A model generated the notes under the pieces. The model searched no databases and was not told where the DNA came from. It saw nothing but the letters and a program-made list of their open reading frames with translations. The translations under genes and the position numbers were made by a program. Shown one piece after another: positions 36,827-45,195 of a stretch of 49,506 nt of DNA. The stretch spans positions 1-49,506 of the forward strand of contig NZ_JABDMV010000009.1 in assembly GCF_013001275.1 (NCBI RefSeq). The letters run 5' to 3'. Each line of letters starts with the position of its first letter. Positions within the stretch are counted from its first letter, which is position 1. The stretch comes from Flaviramulus sp. (lineage in GTDB: Bacteria > Bacteroidota > Bacteroidia > Flavobacteriales > Flavobacteriaceae).

Positions 36827-38044
36827 ATGGAATTACTTACAACAAATAATGTATGGATGATGATCTGTACAGCACTCGTTTTCTTTATGCACACAGGATT
36901 TGCATTTTTAGAAATAGGGTTAACAAGACAAAAAAATACAATTAACATACTATTTAAAAACATTTTCATTATTACGGTTGGTCTGCTATTGTACTATTTA
37001 GTAGGATTTAATCTTATGTACCCAGGAGAGTTTAATGGATATATTGGATCTATTGTTCCTGGTATTTCTCCTCCTGAGAATGGTATGACTCCTGAGTATG
37101 CCGACGGTGGTTATACTTGGTGGACAGATTTCTTATTTCAAGCTATGTTTGCCGCAACCGCAGCAACAATTGTTTCTGGAGCCGTAGCTGAACGTATGAA
37201 AATAGGAGCATTTATGATTTTTACAGTTATTTATGTAGGATTGGTTTATCCAATAGCTGGCTCATGGAAATGGGGTGGTGGATTTTTAGATGAATTAGGA
37301 TTTTATGATTTTGCAGGATCTACTTTAGTACACTCTGTAGGAGGTTGGGCTGCATTAGTAGCAGTTTGGTTATTAGGATCACGTATTGGTAAATTTAAAA
37401 ATGGAAAGCCACAAGCTATTCCAGGACATAGTATACCGTTAGCAACTGCCGGGGTATTAATACTTTGGTTAGGATGGTTTGGATTTAATGGTGGTTCTGT
37501 ACTTTCTGCTGATCCAGAATTAACATCACTTACTTTAGTAACTACGTGTTTAGCCGCAGCCGCAGGTGGTGTTGTTGCTATGATTACATCAACCCTTATG
37601 TATAAAAACCTAGATTTAACCATGTTTTTAAATGGAATACTAGGAGGATTGGTAGGTATTACTGCTGGAGCAGATGTGATGACTCCAGAAAGCGCCATAT
37701 TAATTGGAGCCATTGCAGGAGCTTTAATAGTATTTGCTGTTAGTTTTATTGATAGAATCAGATTAGATGATCCTGTTGGTGCAATTGCGGTACACTTGAT
37801 TTGTGGTATTTGGGGAACACTTGCAGTTGGAATTTTTTCAACAAATCCTGAGCATACATTTATGGCTCAATTAACAGGTGTATTATGCTATGCTGTTTTT
37901 TGTATAGTAACATCTTTCCTAATATTCTTTGTATTAAAGAAAACTATAGGAATTAGAGTTTCTGAAAGAGAAGAATTAGAAGGACTAGATTCTCATGAAC
38001 ATGGAATGGATGCTTATCCTGATTTTAGGTTGAACGAGCATTAA
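36827..38044 (+). CDS. amt: Ammonium transporter
   Basis: An inner-membrane Amt channel/transporter, 405 residues, about 11 spans. Start NNVWMMICTALVFFMHTGFA (about 7-26). The pore twin histidines are visible: H169 in STLVHSVGGW and H323 in GAIAVHLICGIWGT. The signature DFAGSTLVHSVGGWAALV and the cytoplasmic-side GGLVGITAGAD are intact. The acidic/His C-terminal tail (GLDSHEHGMDAYPDF) is the segment contacted by PII. Last gene of porin-glnK-amt. Confidence 0.96.
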   Translation: MELLTTNNVWMMICTALVFFMHTGFAFLEIGLTRQKNTINILFKNIFIITVGLLLYYLVGFNLMYPGEFNGYIGSIVPGISPPENGMTPEYADGGYTWWTDFLFQAMFAATAATIVSGAVAERMKIGAFMIFTVIYVGLVYPIAGSWKWGGGFLDELGFYDFAGSTLVHSVGGWAALVAVWLLGSRIGKFKNGKPQAIPGHSIPLATAGVLILWLGWFGFNGGSVLSADPELTSLTLVTTCLAAAAGGVVAMITSTLMYKNLDLTMFLNGILGGLVGITAGADVMTPESAILIGAIAGALIVFAVSFIDRIRLDDPVGAIAVHLICGIWGTLAVGIFSTNPEHTFMAQLTGVLCYAVFCIVTSFLIFFVLKKTIGIRVSEREELEGLDSHEHGMDAYPDFRLNEH

Positions 38045-38061
38045 AAATATTAGTTAGTGTT

Positions 38062-38107
38062 AAAAGGGATGTCTTACTTTTAAAGTAAGGCATCCTTTTT
38101 TTGTTTA
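38062..38107 (+). terminator. Terminator after amt
   Basis: GGATGTCTTACTTT (38067-38080) pairs with AAAGTAAGGCATCC (38082-38095) with one T-G pair, flanked by A and a T-run of seven. Strong, ends the glnK-amt transcript. Confidence 0.85.
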
Positions 38108-38121
38108 TTTATTATAATAGA

Positions 38122-38161
38122 AAAATGCCCGTATTTACATTAATGTAAATACGGGCATTTT
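38122..38161. terminator. Palindromic terminator between amt and ppc
   Basis: A perfect 40-base inverted repeat (arms 38122-38140 and 38143-38161, centre TA) with A-run and T-run ends. Placed just downstream of ppc on the minus strand, it terminates ppc and backs up the amt terminator. Confidence 0.85.
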
Positions 38162-38184
38162 GTATTTCAAATTTGAACTAAATT

Positions 38185-40773
38185 TTATGCAGAATTTCTA
38201 CTCGCATTTATATTACCAAATAAAGAACGTGTTACTATTTTTTCAAATATCTTAATTTGTTCTTCGTCTCTAACATCAGCTTTTTCTAGCTCTTGAATTT
38301 TTTTAAGTGCGTACTGCTGGATAGTCAATAATGGCAGTACTATAGATTCTCTAACTTCAATTGATGCTTTCCCAGACGGCTCATTTTCCATCAACTCTTT
38401 ATAACCTGTCAGCTTTAAAAGTAATCTTTTAGTTGTAAGATATTCATCGTGGATAATATTCCAAAAAGCACCAAATTCTGCATCTTTGGACATGTATTTT
38501 GTTAAATCGAAAAATGATTTTGTTAATGACATCATACTGTTTTCTAGCAACGTTTTAAAGAATTTAGAGTTTTTGTAAAGTTGTTCTACCTTATCAAATT
38601 CTCCTTTATCTTCGTATTGTTTTAAAGCAGTACCAACACCATAAAAACCGGGAACATTTTGTTTTAATTGGCTCCAAGAACCTACAAAAGGAATTGCTCT
38701 TAAATCAGTAAACACCAATTTATCTGAATTACCTCTTTTTGATGGTCTACTTCCAATGTTAGTTTTAGCATAGTATTTTAAAGTACTCATGCGTTCTAAA
38801 TATGGAATAAACATGGGGTGACTTTTAAAGTCCTTGTATGTTTGATAGCTAGTTTCAGCTAAATTAGTCATCACCGCTCTGTCGTTTTCAGATAAGTTGT
38901 TTTTATCACCATCTATTCTATTTTTTATACCAGAACTTATTAATTGTTCTAAGTTGAATTGAGATGAATCTAAGGTTCCAAAATTGGAACTAATAGTTTG
39001 TCCTTGAATAGTAAGTTGCACTTCATTATCTTCAATATTTGGTCCTAGTGAAGAGTAGAATTGGTGTGTTTTTCCACCACCACGCGCTGGTGGTCCTCCA
39101 CGACCATCAAAAAATATGGCAGTAATATCGTATTTTCTAGACATTTCAGTAAGGAGTTCTTTCGCTTTATATATACCCCAGTTTGCCATTAAATACCCAC
39201 CATCTTTTGTTCCGTCAGAGAAACCTAACATAATGGTTTGTTTGCTTCCTCGAGATCTTAAATGCGCCATATATTCTGGGTTTGTGTATAGTTGTTCCAT
39301 AACACCCGGAGCATTTTCTAAATCAGGAATAGTTTCAAATAATGGCGCTATATCAACTGTTAATTTATCTTTAAACGCTACCATTTTAAGCATTGCAAAC
39401 AACTGCATAACATTTAATGCTGTTTGATTATTGCTAATAATATACCTGTTTGCACCTCGTTCGCCATTGCTTTTTTGAATTTCTTTTATAATCGAAATGG
39501 TTTTTAAGGTATTTCGAACCATTTCATCTTTAAACTTTTCTGAGTCAACAATATCATCATTAGCAGTCGCCAATATTTTAATTTGTTCAGCTTCAGATAA
39601 ATCATGATAATTATCCGGAAAAGAAGAGTTACCTGTTTTAATTAAATGATCAATTACCGTTGTGAAAACGGTATGATGAATTCTACTATCTTGTCTTATA
39701 TCCAGGGTTGCGAAATAATATCTAAATAAATGAATTCTATTAATCAAGTTATTTATTTCACTAACATATAAAGATTGATGCTCATCAACAATCAGATTTC
39801 GAATACTTAGCAACTCTTTTATTAGGTCGTTGGACGAAATTTCATAGTCTGGATTTAAATTTAAACTATAATTATATAATAGTGTTTCCAATCTTACAAT
39901 GCGATCTTCAACACCTCTAAAAGTTAGCTTACGTCTTAAATTTTTTAGATCTCTATAATATTTTTTTAGTATAGATTGTTTAAGTTTCCTAGCAACTTTT
40001 AATGTCGTGTCGGGCTTTACAAACGGATTTCCATCTCTATCTCCACCTGGCCAAAAACCAATATTTATTATTTCATTATGTTTTTTGCCGTCATCATAAA
40101 TGTTTTGCTGGATGTAATTATAAATTTCGCCAAACGATTTGTAAAACACATTTTCTAGATACCAAATTAAACTTATGGCTTCATCGTAAGGTGTTGGTTT
40201 GGCATGTTTGAAAAATGGGGTTTTACCTAGTTGCCCAAATAAATTATGAATTTCAGAAAGGTTGTTTTCTTTAATAGCTTCGGTTAAATCTGTAATGATA
40301 CCTAAAACGGAACCTGGATAAAATTGAGTTGGGTGCGCGGTTAACACAATACGCACTTTAAACTCTTCAAGATAATTTTTTAAATTCTCTAATTTATTTT
40401 CTGAGTTTGCTGACTCTTTAAGATTCCTTAGAGTACCAATACCTTCCATATTGTTTACAATTGGGAATGCAGCATCTTCAACAGCATCAAATAACACAAC
40501 TTGTCTTTCAATATATTGAATAAACCTAAACATCAAGTTTATTTGACTTTCTTTTGTACGGCGTGCTTGGTATTTTTTAAAAAATGTATCTACTATAGTT
40601 GTTGGGTCGTCGCCTTTTTCAAATCCCTTTTTACAAGTTTCATGAAATAATGGAAGTAATACACCCGTTTTGGTAATAGCATCAAAAGGAAGTGTCATAA
40701 ATATACTATTGTATATCTGGTATTTTGACAATACATTTTGCTTAAATCGGGTTAGTTTTGGCTCTACAGACAT
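38185..40773 (-). CDS. ppc: Phosphoenolpyruvate carboxylase
   Basis: Carboxylates PEP to oxaloacetate, refilling the TCA cycle. 862 residues. Catalytic marks: LTAHPTQF with H147 (first active-site His), WPGGDRDGNPFV (about 243-254), DIRQDSRIH, and the FDGRGGPPARGGGKTHQF loop (about 570-587). NIGSRPSKRG and LRAIPFVGSWSQ lie nearer the C-terminus, which ends NINASRNSA instead of the RNTG found in most PEPCs, so the last residue that normally reaches the active site is different. Cytoplasmic; convergent with amt and separated by two hairpins. Confidence 0.95.
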   Translation of the reverse strand: MSVEPKLTRFKQNVLSKYQIYNSIFMTLPFDAITKTGVLLPLFHETCKKGFEKGDDPTTIVDTFFKKYQARRTKESQINLMFRFIQYIERQVVLFDAVEDAAFPIVNNMEGIGTLRNLKESANSENKLENLKNYLEEFKVRIVLTAHPTQFYPGSVLGIITDLTEAIKENNLSEIHNLFGQLGKTPFFKHAKPTPYDEAISLIWYLENVFYKSFGEIYNYIQQNIYDDGKKHNEIINIGFWPGGDRDGNPFVKPDTTLKVARKLKQSILKKYYRDLKNLRRKLTFRGVEDRIVRLETLLYNYSLNLNPDYEISSNDLIKELLSIRNLIVDEHQSLYVSEINNLINRIHLFRYYFATLDIRQDSRIHHTVFTTVIDHLIKTGNSSFPDNYHDLSEAEQIKILATANDDIVDSEKFKDEMVRNTLKTISIIKEIQKSNGERGANRYIISNNQTALNVMQLFAMLKMVAFKDKLTVDIAPLFETIPDLENAPGVMEQLYTNPEYMAHLRSRGSKQTIMLGFSDGTKDGGYLMANWGIYKAKELLTEMSRKYDITAIFFDGRGGPPARGGGKTHQFYSSLGPNIEDNEVQLTIQGQTISSNFGTLDSSQFNLEQLISSGIKNRIDGDKNNLSENDRAVMTNLAETSYQTYKDFKSHPMFIPYLERMSTLKYYAKTNIGSRPSKRGNSDKLVFTDLRAIPFVGSWSQLKQNVPGFYGVGTALKQYEDKGEFDKVEQLYKNSKFFKTLLENSMMSLTKSFFDLTKYMSKDAEFGAFWNIIHDEYLTTKRLLLKLTGYKELMENEPSGKASIEVRESIVLPLLTIQQYALKKIQELEKADVRDEEQIKIFEKIVTRSLFGNINASRNSA

Positions 40774-40952
40774 GTTTTTTTTACTATTGAAAATTAACTA
40801 TAAATGTAGTGAAGCTATCATTAATGTTAGCACCCTAATTGAAGATTTATTAATATTTTTTAATTAATGAATTCTAATTGAGAATAATTAAAAAAAAAGG
40901 ATGTTAAATAGATTTTTTCTAATCTTAAAAGACAAGTAAAAATGTACTAAAT

Positions 40953-40986
40953 AAAAAAGGGGCGATTTTAAAATCGCCCCTTTTTT
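40953..40986. terminator. Bidirectional terminator, 34-base perfect palindrome
   Basis: AAAAAAGGGGCGATTTT (40953-40969) is exactly complementary to 40970-40986. It lies at the 3' side of ssb (minus strand) with T-runs on both strands. The 222-base gap 40774-40995 holds this and otherwise only A/T-rich sequence, presumably with the ppc promoter. Confidence 0.88.
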
Positions 40987-40995
40987 TAAATTTGA

Positions 40996-41328
40996 TTATT
41001 TACCAAGCATAAGTAGTTCGCTACAAACAACCTCAGTTATATAGCGTTTGTTTCCTTCTTTATCATCATAACTTCTTGAAGTTAGTTTGCCTTCAATCGC
41101 AACTTCTTTTCCTTTTGTTACATACTTTTCTATAATTTGAGCTGTTTTACCCCAAGCAACCACATTATGCCATTGCGTGTCGGTAATTTTTTCACCTTTA
41201 TTATTGGTGTAGCTTTCATTAGTTGCAATATTAAATTTAGCTAATGTTTTACCTGATTCTAGATTGATGATTTCTGGATCGTTTCCTAAGTTACCAATCA
41301 ACTGTACTTTGTTTCTAAGTGTGTTCAT
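40996..41328 (-). CDS. ssb: Short single-stranded DNA-binding protein without acidic tail
   Basis: A 110-residue SSB consisting of only the OB-fold: MNTLRNKVQLIGNLGNDPEI, TLAKFNIATNESYTNNKGEK, WHNVVAWGKTAQIIEKYVTKG (about 53-73) and GNKRYITEVVCSELLMLG. It stops at the end of the barrel, so the disordered linker and the conserved acidic C-terminal tip (DDDxPF-like), which recruit partner proteins, are missing. It is likely a second SSB paralogue, perhaps used for natural transformation or a stress condition; a full-length ssb should exist elsewhere. Its own terminator follows. Confidence 0.93.
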   Translation of the reverse strand: MNTLRNKVQLIGNLGNDPEIINLESGKTLAKFNIATNESYTNNKGEKITDTQWHNVVAWGKTAQIIEKYVTKGKEVAIEGKLTSRSYDDKEGNKRYITEVVCSELLMLGK

Positions 41329-41492
41329 AATTTTAAATTTATTCGTTAAACAGTTAATACTATCGAGTTCTTATGTTTCGACACTGCAAATATCAGTCAG
41401 CATCAAAATGTTATTCGGTTATTACTTAATTAAATTCGTTTGTAATTATTTGTAGTCGTTTGTAAACGGATAAATTTTATTATATTTACCCT

Positions 41493-42017
41493 ATGGATTA
41501 TAATATACACAAGGCACTGGAGGTGTTAGAGCAAACTCCAAGCACATTGTATACGATGTTATCAAATTTATCAGATGAGTGGGTTTTATCTAATGAAGGT
41601 GAAAATACTTGGAGTGTTTTTGATGTTTTAGGGCATTTAATTCATGGCGAAAAAACAGATTGGATTAAACGCACAAACATAATATTAAGTAACTCTGAAA
41701 TTAAAAAGTTTGACTCGTTTGATCGATTTGCACAGTTCGAGATTTCTAAAGGAAAATCACTTAAAAATCTATTATTAGAATTTTCAGAACTACGTGCTAA
41801 AAATTTGAAAAAACTTAAAGAATTACAACTAACAGAAGAAGCTTTCCCATTAGAAGGAGAACATCCAGAATTAGGTGTTGTTACATTAAAGGATTTACTA
41901 GCTACTTGGGTGGTTCATGATTTAAATCACATAGCACAAATTTCTAGAATCATGGCAAAACAATATAAAAATGAAGTTGGACCTTGGCAAAAGTATTTGC
42001 CAATTTTAAATAAATAG
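41493..42017 (+). CDS. DinB-family metal-dependent protein
   Basis: A 174-residue four-helix DinB fold. The metal triad is visible: H48 (DVLGHLIHGE), H142 and H146 (VVHDLNHIAQI). Members include thiol S-transferases acting on bacillithiol-type or other small thiols, but most Bacteroidetes members are uncharacterised. Start MDYNIHKALEVLEQTPSTL. Followed after three bases by the Zn-ribbon gene, so the two probably form one transcript. Not clearly linked to SOS despite the family name. Confidence 0.85.
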   Translation: MDYNIHKALEVLEQTPSTLYTMLSNLSDEWVLSNEGENTWSVFDVLGHLIHGEKTDWIKRTNIILSNSEIKKFDSFDRFAQFEISKGKSLKNLLLEFSELRAKNLKKLKELQLTEEAFPLEGEHPELGVVTLKDLLATWVVHDLNHIAQISRIMAKQYKNEVGPWQKYLPILNK

Positions 42018-42020
42018 CAA

Positions 42021-42371
42021 ATGCAAAAACAATGTTTAGAATGTGGCGATAAAATTATAGGCAGGATAGATAAAAAATTCTGTAGTGATGGTTGCAGAAA
42101 TGCGCATAATAATCGTGTGAATAAAGATAGTAAGAACTTAATACGAAATACAAATAACAGACTTCGTAAAAATTATAGAATTTTAGAAACGCTAAACCCA
42201 CAACAAAAAACAAAAACTTCGCGAGCTAAATTAATTGAAGCGGGCTTCGATTTTAATTATTTTACTAGTATTTATACCACAAAAGCGGGCACCATTTATT
42301 ACTTTGTATACGACCAAGGATATTTGCCGTTAGAGGGCGACTATTATGCTTTGGTTAAACGAGAAAGTTAA
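42021..42371 (+). CDS. Small zinc-ribbon protein, Bacteroidetes-type
   Basis: A 116-residue protein starting MQKQCLECGDKIIGRIDKKF with C5-x2-C8 and C21-x3-C25 (FCSDGCRNAHNN), a treble-clef zinc knuckle. The following NLIRNTNNRLRKNYRILETL (about 39-58) is a basic helix, and the C-terminus (FTSIYTTKAGTIYYFVYDQG) is a beta-rich tail. I recognise this arrangement as common in Flavobacteriaceae but with no known function; a nucleic-acid-binding role would fit the basic helix. Starts three bases after the DinB stop. Confidence 0.78.
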   Translation: MQKQCLECGDKIIGRIDKKFCSDGCRNAHNNRVNKDSKNLIRNTNNRLRKNYRILETLNPQQKTKTSRAKLIEAGFDFNYFTSIYTTKAGTIYYFVYDQGYLPLEGDYYALVKRES

Positions 42372-42403
42372 CGGTATTTACAGTAAAGTATATTGCAAAA
42401 AAA

Positions 42404-42428
42404 AGCTTCTAATTTTAAATTAAAAGCT
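42404..42428 (+). terminator. Weak hairpin after the Zn-ribbon gene
   Basis: AGCTT-C-TAATTT (42404-42415) pairs with AAATTA-A-AAGCT (42417-42428), one internal mismatch, A/T-rich and thermodynamically weak, preceded by an A-run. It could end the upstream transcript or that of the convergent CBS gene. Confidence 0.4.
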
Positions 42429-42456
42429 CTTAAATTTATTAATAAATTAGTTTTCT

Positions 42457-42924
42457 TTATTTCCAGTTTTGCCCTTTTAATTGCATGGCTGCTTTTAGTA
42501 CATCTTTCTGACTTATTTGCCCCACTAATTTGCCCTTTTCAACAATAGGAAAACGACGACGTTTAGCTTCTAAAAACTTTGTAGCGGCATCAAAAATATT
42601 CATATTGCCATCAATAGTTTCAACATTCATAGCCATGTGCTTTTCAATGGTTTTATCTTGCATAGGCATATTATAATATCTGCTTTCGCTAATTTGTTTT
42701 ATGCAATCGCCTTCAGATATGATACCGATTAATTCGTTTTTATCATTTACAACAGGTCCACCAGATATTCTATTTTTAATTAGTGACTGCATAACGCTTT
42801 CAATTGTTTGATCGGGTGTAAACGTAATCAAATTCGTAGTCATGTAATCACTAACTTTTAGTGGTGTATTATCCGTGGCATTAGACTGCTGTCTTCTCGC
42901 TCCTTGAAAACTTTTTATTCCCAT
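42457..42924 (-). CDS. CBS-domain pair protein
   Basis: A 155-residue protein of two CBS domains: first about 25-80 (VSDYMTTNLITFTPDQTIES, GPVVNDKNELIGIISEGD), second about 95-150 (MAMNVETIDGNMNIFDAATK, RRFPIVEKGKLVGQISQKDV). I use the ATG at 42924-42922 (MGIKSFQGARRQQSN); the longer frame would need an ATT start. The N-terminal 20 residues are basic and probably flexible. CBS pairs bind adenosine nucleotides and regulate partners; none can be named here. Confidence 0.88.
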   Translation of the reverse strand: MGIKSFQGARRQQSNATDNTPLKVSDYMTTNLITFTPDQTIESVMQSLIKNRISGGPVVNDKNELIGIISEGDCIKQISESRYYNMPMQDKTIEKHMAMNVETIDGNMNIFDAATKFLEAKRRRFPIVEKGKLVGQISQKDVLKAAMQLKGQNWK

Positions 42925-43111
42925 AATTAAAAATTTAGTAATCTTAAATATACTCAATTAATTTTAATTTTCCTAAAAATGATTTTTTCTGCGGTTAAAA
43001 TTCAGCATATAATTATCTTAAAATTCTTATGATTTTTCCAAACAATATAACATAAAGAGTAGATTATGAAATAATTACTAAACTTTTAAGTAATTAAAAG
43101 CTATTTTTTTA

Positions 43112-43119
43112 TAGTTTTG
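43112..43119 (+). promoter_or_regulatory. -7 box for the 43146 gene
   Basis: TAGTTTTG matches TAnnTTTG exactly, 26 bases before the ATG. Upstream lies an imperfect dyad CTTTTAAGTAATTAAAAG (43083-43100) near the -33 region; no clean TTG is seen. Confidence 0.55.
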
Positions 43120-43145
43120 GCCCACGAAAAAATATACTATTAAAA

Positions 43146-43859
43146 ATGAAAAAATTACTAGGATTGGTTCTTGTTATAAGTAGTTTTATGTTAAGTGCGC
43201 AATCTAACTCAGACTTAATAAAACATTTTGAAGCTTATTATAAGCAAATGAAAGACCAGGGAGATGTTCAGGGAATTATAAATGGGATGACTCATTTGAA
43301 TGTATTGGAGCCTTCTCAAGCACGAATAGATACTTTAGCTTATATATATATGAGTGAAGGACAGTATATACAAGCCCTTAATACCATAGGTATTGAAAAA
43401 GTTGCCACCGACTCTGAAATAGCTATTGAAGTTAAGGCGATTTCGTTAAAAGCAGTGAAACAACCTAAGTTGGCAATTGGGTTTTTTGAAGAAATGTTTA
43501 AAAGAGAACCAGATGTATTTGTAGCCTATGAATTGGCTGAACTAAATTTACAAACTCAAAATTTGACGGAAGCGGAAAAACATATTAAATATGGACTTGA
43601 AAATTCTAAAAGTGATATGAAAAAGGCATTTTATGAATCTCAAACGCCTTACGAAGTACCTTTAAAAACAGCTTTTATGTACTTAAATGCGCTAAATATT
43701 TATAATAAAGATAAAAAAGCTAATATTGATGCCGCAGTTGACATTATCGATGCAGCGCTAAAAACAGCACCAAATTTTAACATTATTCAGTTAACTAAAA
43801 CCGAACTATTAAGACAAAAACAAGTGTTGCTCAACCAAACACAACAACCCAAAAATTAA
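43146..43859 (+). CDS. Secreted TPR-like protein, unknown function
   Basis: A 237-residue exported protein: signal peptide MKKLLGLVLVISSFMLSAQ (cleavage after the AQ). The rest is helical TPR-like: DTLAYIYMSEGQYIQALNTI (about 61-80), FEEMFKREPDVFVAYELAEL and LTEAEKHIKYGLEN (about 138-151). The C-terminus is Gln/Pro rich. Probably periplasmic. It precedes an outer-membrane beta-barrel gene by 32 bases, so the two may be an envelope pair. Confidence 0.72.
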   Translation: MKKLLGLVLVISSFMLSAQSNSDLIKHFEAYYKQMKDQGDVQGIINGMTHLNVLEPSQARIDTLAYIYMSEGQYIQALNTIGIEKVATDSEIAIEVKAISLKAVKQPKLAIGFFEEMFKREPDVFVAYELAELNLQTQNLTEAEKHIKYGLENSKSDMKKAFYESQTPYEVPLKTAFMYLNALNIYNKDKKANIDAAVDIIDAALKTAPNFNIIQLTKTELLRQKQVLLNQTQQPKN

Positions 43860-43891
43860 TTATAGTATTTAATCCATTTAAAAAAACAGAT

Positions 43892-44443
43892 ATGAAATTG
43901 AAAAAGATATTTTTAAGAACATTTTTAGTAATCGGAACATTAGCATTAACCACAAATGTTTATTCACAAAATACCATTACGGTAGCAGCAGACAGTATAA
44001 TAAAAGAAGAGAAACGACTTAAAATAGGATGCGGATTTGGTTTAAATTTTGTTGGTGCAACAAACATTAGTTTATCTCCCAACCTTTCATATAAAGTGAG
44101 TGATAAGATATCATTTGGAGCAGGAATACAAGGAAGTTATTCCGCAATTAAAAACCTTCAAAACACAACTACTTTTGGGGGAAATCTTATAACAACTTAT
44201 AATCCAATTCAAAAAATATCCATGTTGTTGGAATTTGTAGAATTAAACGTTTCTACAAAAACGGAAGAAACAGTAACGGCTCCTGAAACTAAAAACAGTT
44301 ATTGGGACACAGCTTTATTTGTAGGAGCAGGATTAAATATTACTAGAAAAATATCAGTTGGTGCCAAGTATAATATGCTGTTTGATGAAAACGAAAGTGT
44401 TTACACAAGTGCTGTAATACCTTTTGTAAATATTACATTTTAA
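43892..44443 (+). CDS. Outer-membrane beta-barrel protein, small
   Basis: A 183-residue protein: signal peptide MKLKKIFLRTFLVIGTLALT ending at about 26 (VYSQ), then strands typical of an eight-stranded barrel (LKIGCGFGLNFVGATNISLS, NLSYKVSDKISFGAGIQGSY, LFVGAGLNITRKISVGAKYN). It ends VIPFVNITF, with the terminal aromatic residue of BAM substrates. No closer family assigned. Likely co-transcribed with the TPR gene and closed by the terminator at 44462-44497. Confidence 0.75.
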   Translation: MKLKKIFLRTFLVIGTLALTTNVYSQNTITVAADSIIKEEKRLKIGCGFGLNFVGATNISLSPNLSYKVSDKISFGAGIQGSYSAIKNLQNTTTFGGNLITTYNPIQKISMLLEFVELNVSTKTEETVTAPETKNSYWDTALFVGAGLNITRKISVGAKYNMLFDENESVYTSAVIPFVNITF

Positions 44444-44461
44444 AAGAAATATTATATTTAT

Positions 44462-44497
44462 AAAAAAGGCTGACTTTATTATAAGTCAGCCTTTTTT
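44462..44497. terminator. Bidirectional terminator
   Basis: AAAAAAGGCTGACTT (44462-44476) pairs with AAGTCAGCCTTTTTT (44483-44497) over a 6-base loop. It separates the convergent barrel and lipoprotein genes. Confidence 0.85.
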
Positions 44498-44515
44498 AAT
44501 TAAAACTTTTTGTAT

Positions 44516-45034
44516 TTAAGGTTTTTCAATAGCTCGATTATCAAATTCAATTTTTTTATTCATTTGAAAATTTACATTAGAAAAAGAAACAAAAAACTCT
44601 TTTATTATGGTTAATAGTTCTTCTTTTGTTGTAGTGGATAAATTAGACAGGCTTTGAAGCTTTAAAAGCTTAGTTTCTAAAACCAATAATCTAGCTAAAA
44701 TCCCATCAGATTTTACTTCTGCAGGAATATTCTCTTTTAATTTTGATATGAGTATATTTATATTTTCTTCGTTATCATTAAAAAAACTTAAATCAGATTT
44801 TATTACTTCGTTTATTACGCTTTGCAACTCATAATATTCTTGCCAATCTTTTATAGCCTCTTCAGTTTTAAAATCTAACACGTAGTCAACATATTTTAGA
44901 TTTGAAATGTCTTCTACATTTATGTCTTGAACTTGCTGATTTTCAATAACGTTAGGCACATTACTTTCTTCGTTATTCTTGCAAGAGACCAAAAGAATTA
45001 TTATAATTAATGCACTTGAAATTATACTACGCAT
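44516..45034 (-). CDS. Lipoprotein, unknown function
   Basis: A 172-residue lipoprotein with signal MRSIISSALIIIILLVSC, lipobox LLVSC and lipidated C18, followed by an acidic, Asn/Glu-rich linker (KNNEESNVPNVIENQQVQDI). Residues about 48-165 are predicted mostly helical (EEAIKDWQEYYELQSVINE, ILARLLVLETKLLKLQSLS), resembling the helical lipoproteins of Bacteroidetes without a named family. Asp residues near the +2 position are absent (K19). Monocistronic. Confidence 0.72.
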   Translation of the reverse strand: MRSIISSALIIIILLVSCKNNEESNVPNVIENQQVQDINVEDISNLKYVDYVLDFKTEEAIKDWQEYYELQSVINEVIKSDLSFFNDNEENINILISKLKENIPAEVKSDGILARLLVLETKLLKLQSLSNLSTTTKEELLTIIKEFFVSFSNVNFQMNKKIEFDNRAIEKP

Positions 45035-45161
45035 AGAAATTAATTTAGAATATATGTTGTAACAAAGATATATGTAATACTTGATTTATTATTGATTTAG
45101 CTGAAAATCAAAAAGAAGAATAATTAGTTTTTAAAATATGATATTATCAATTAAAACTTAT

Positions 45162-45169
45162 TATTTTTG
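45162..45169 (+). promoter_or_regulatory. -7 box for the threonine dehydrogenase gene
   Basis: TATTTTTG matches TAnnTTTG exactly, 26 bases before the ATG. The expected -33 site (about 45140-45143) reads ATTA rather than TTG. Confidence 0.5.
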
Positions 45170-45195
45170 ACAAATTCATATAATGAAGGAATTAA

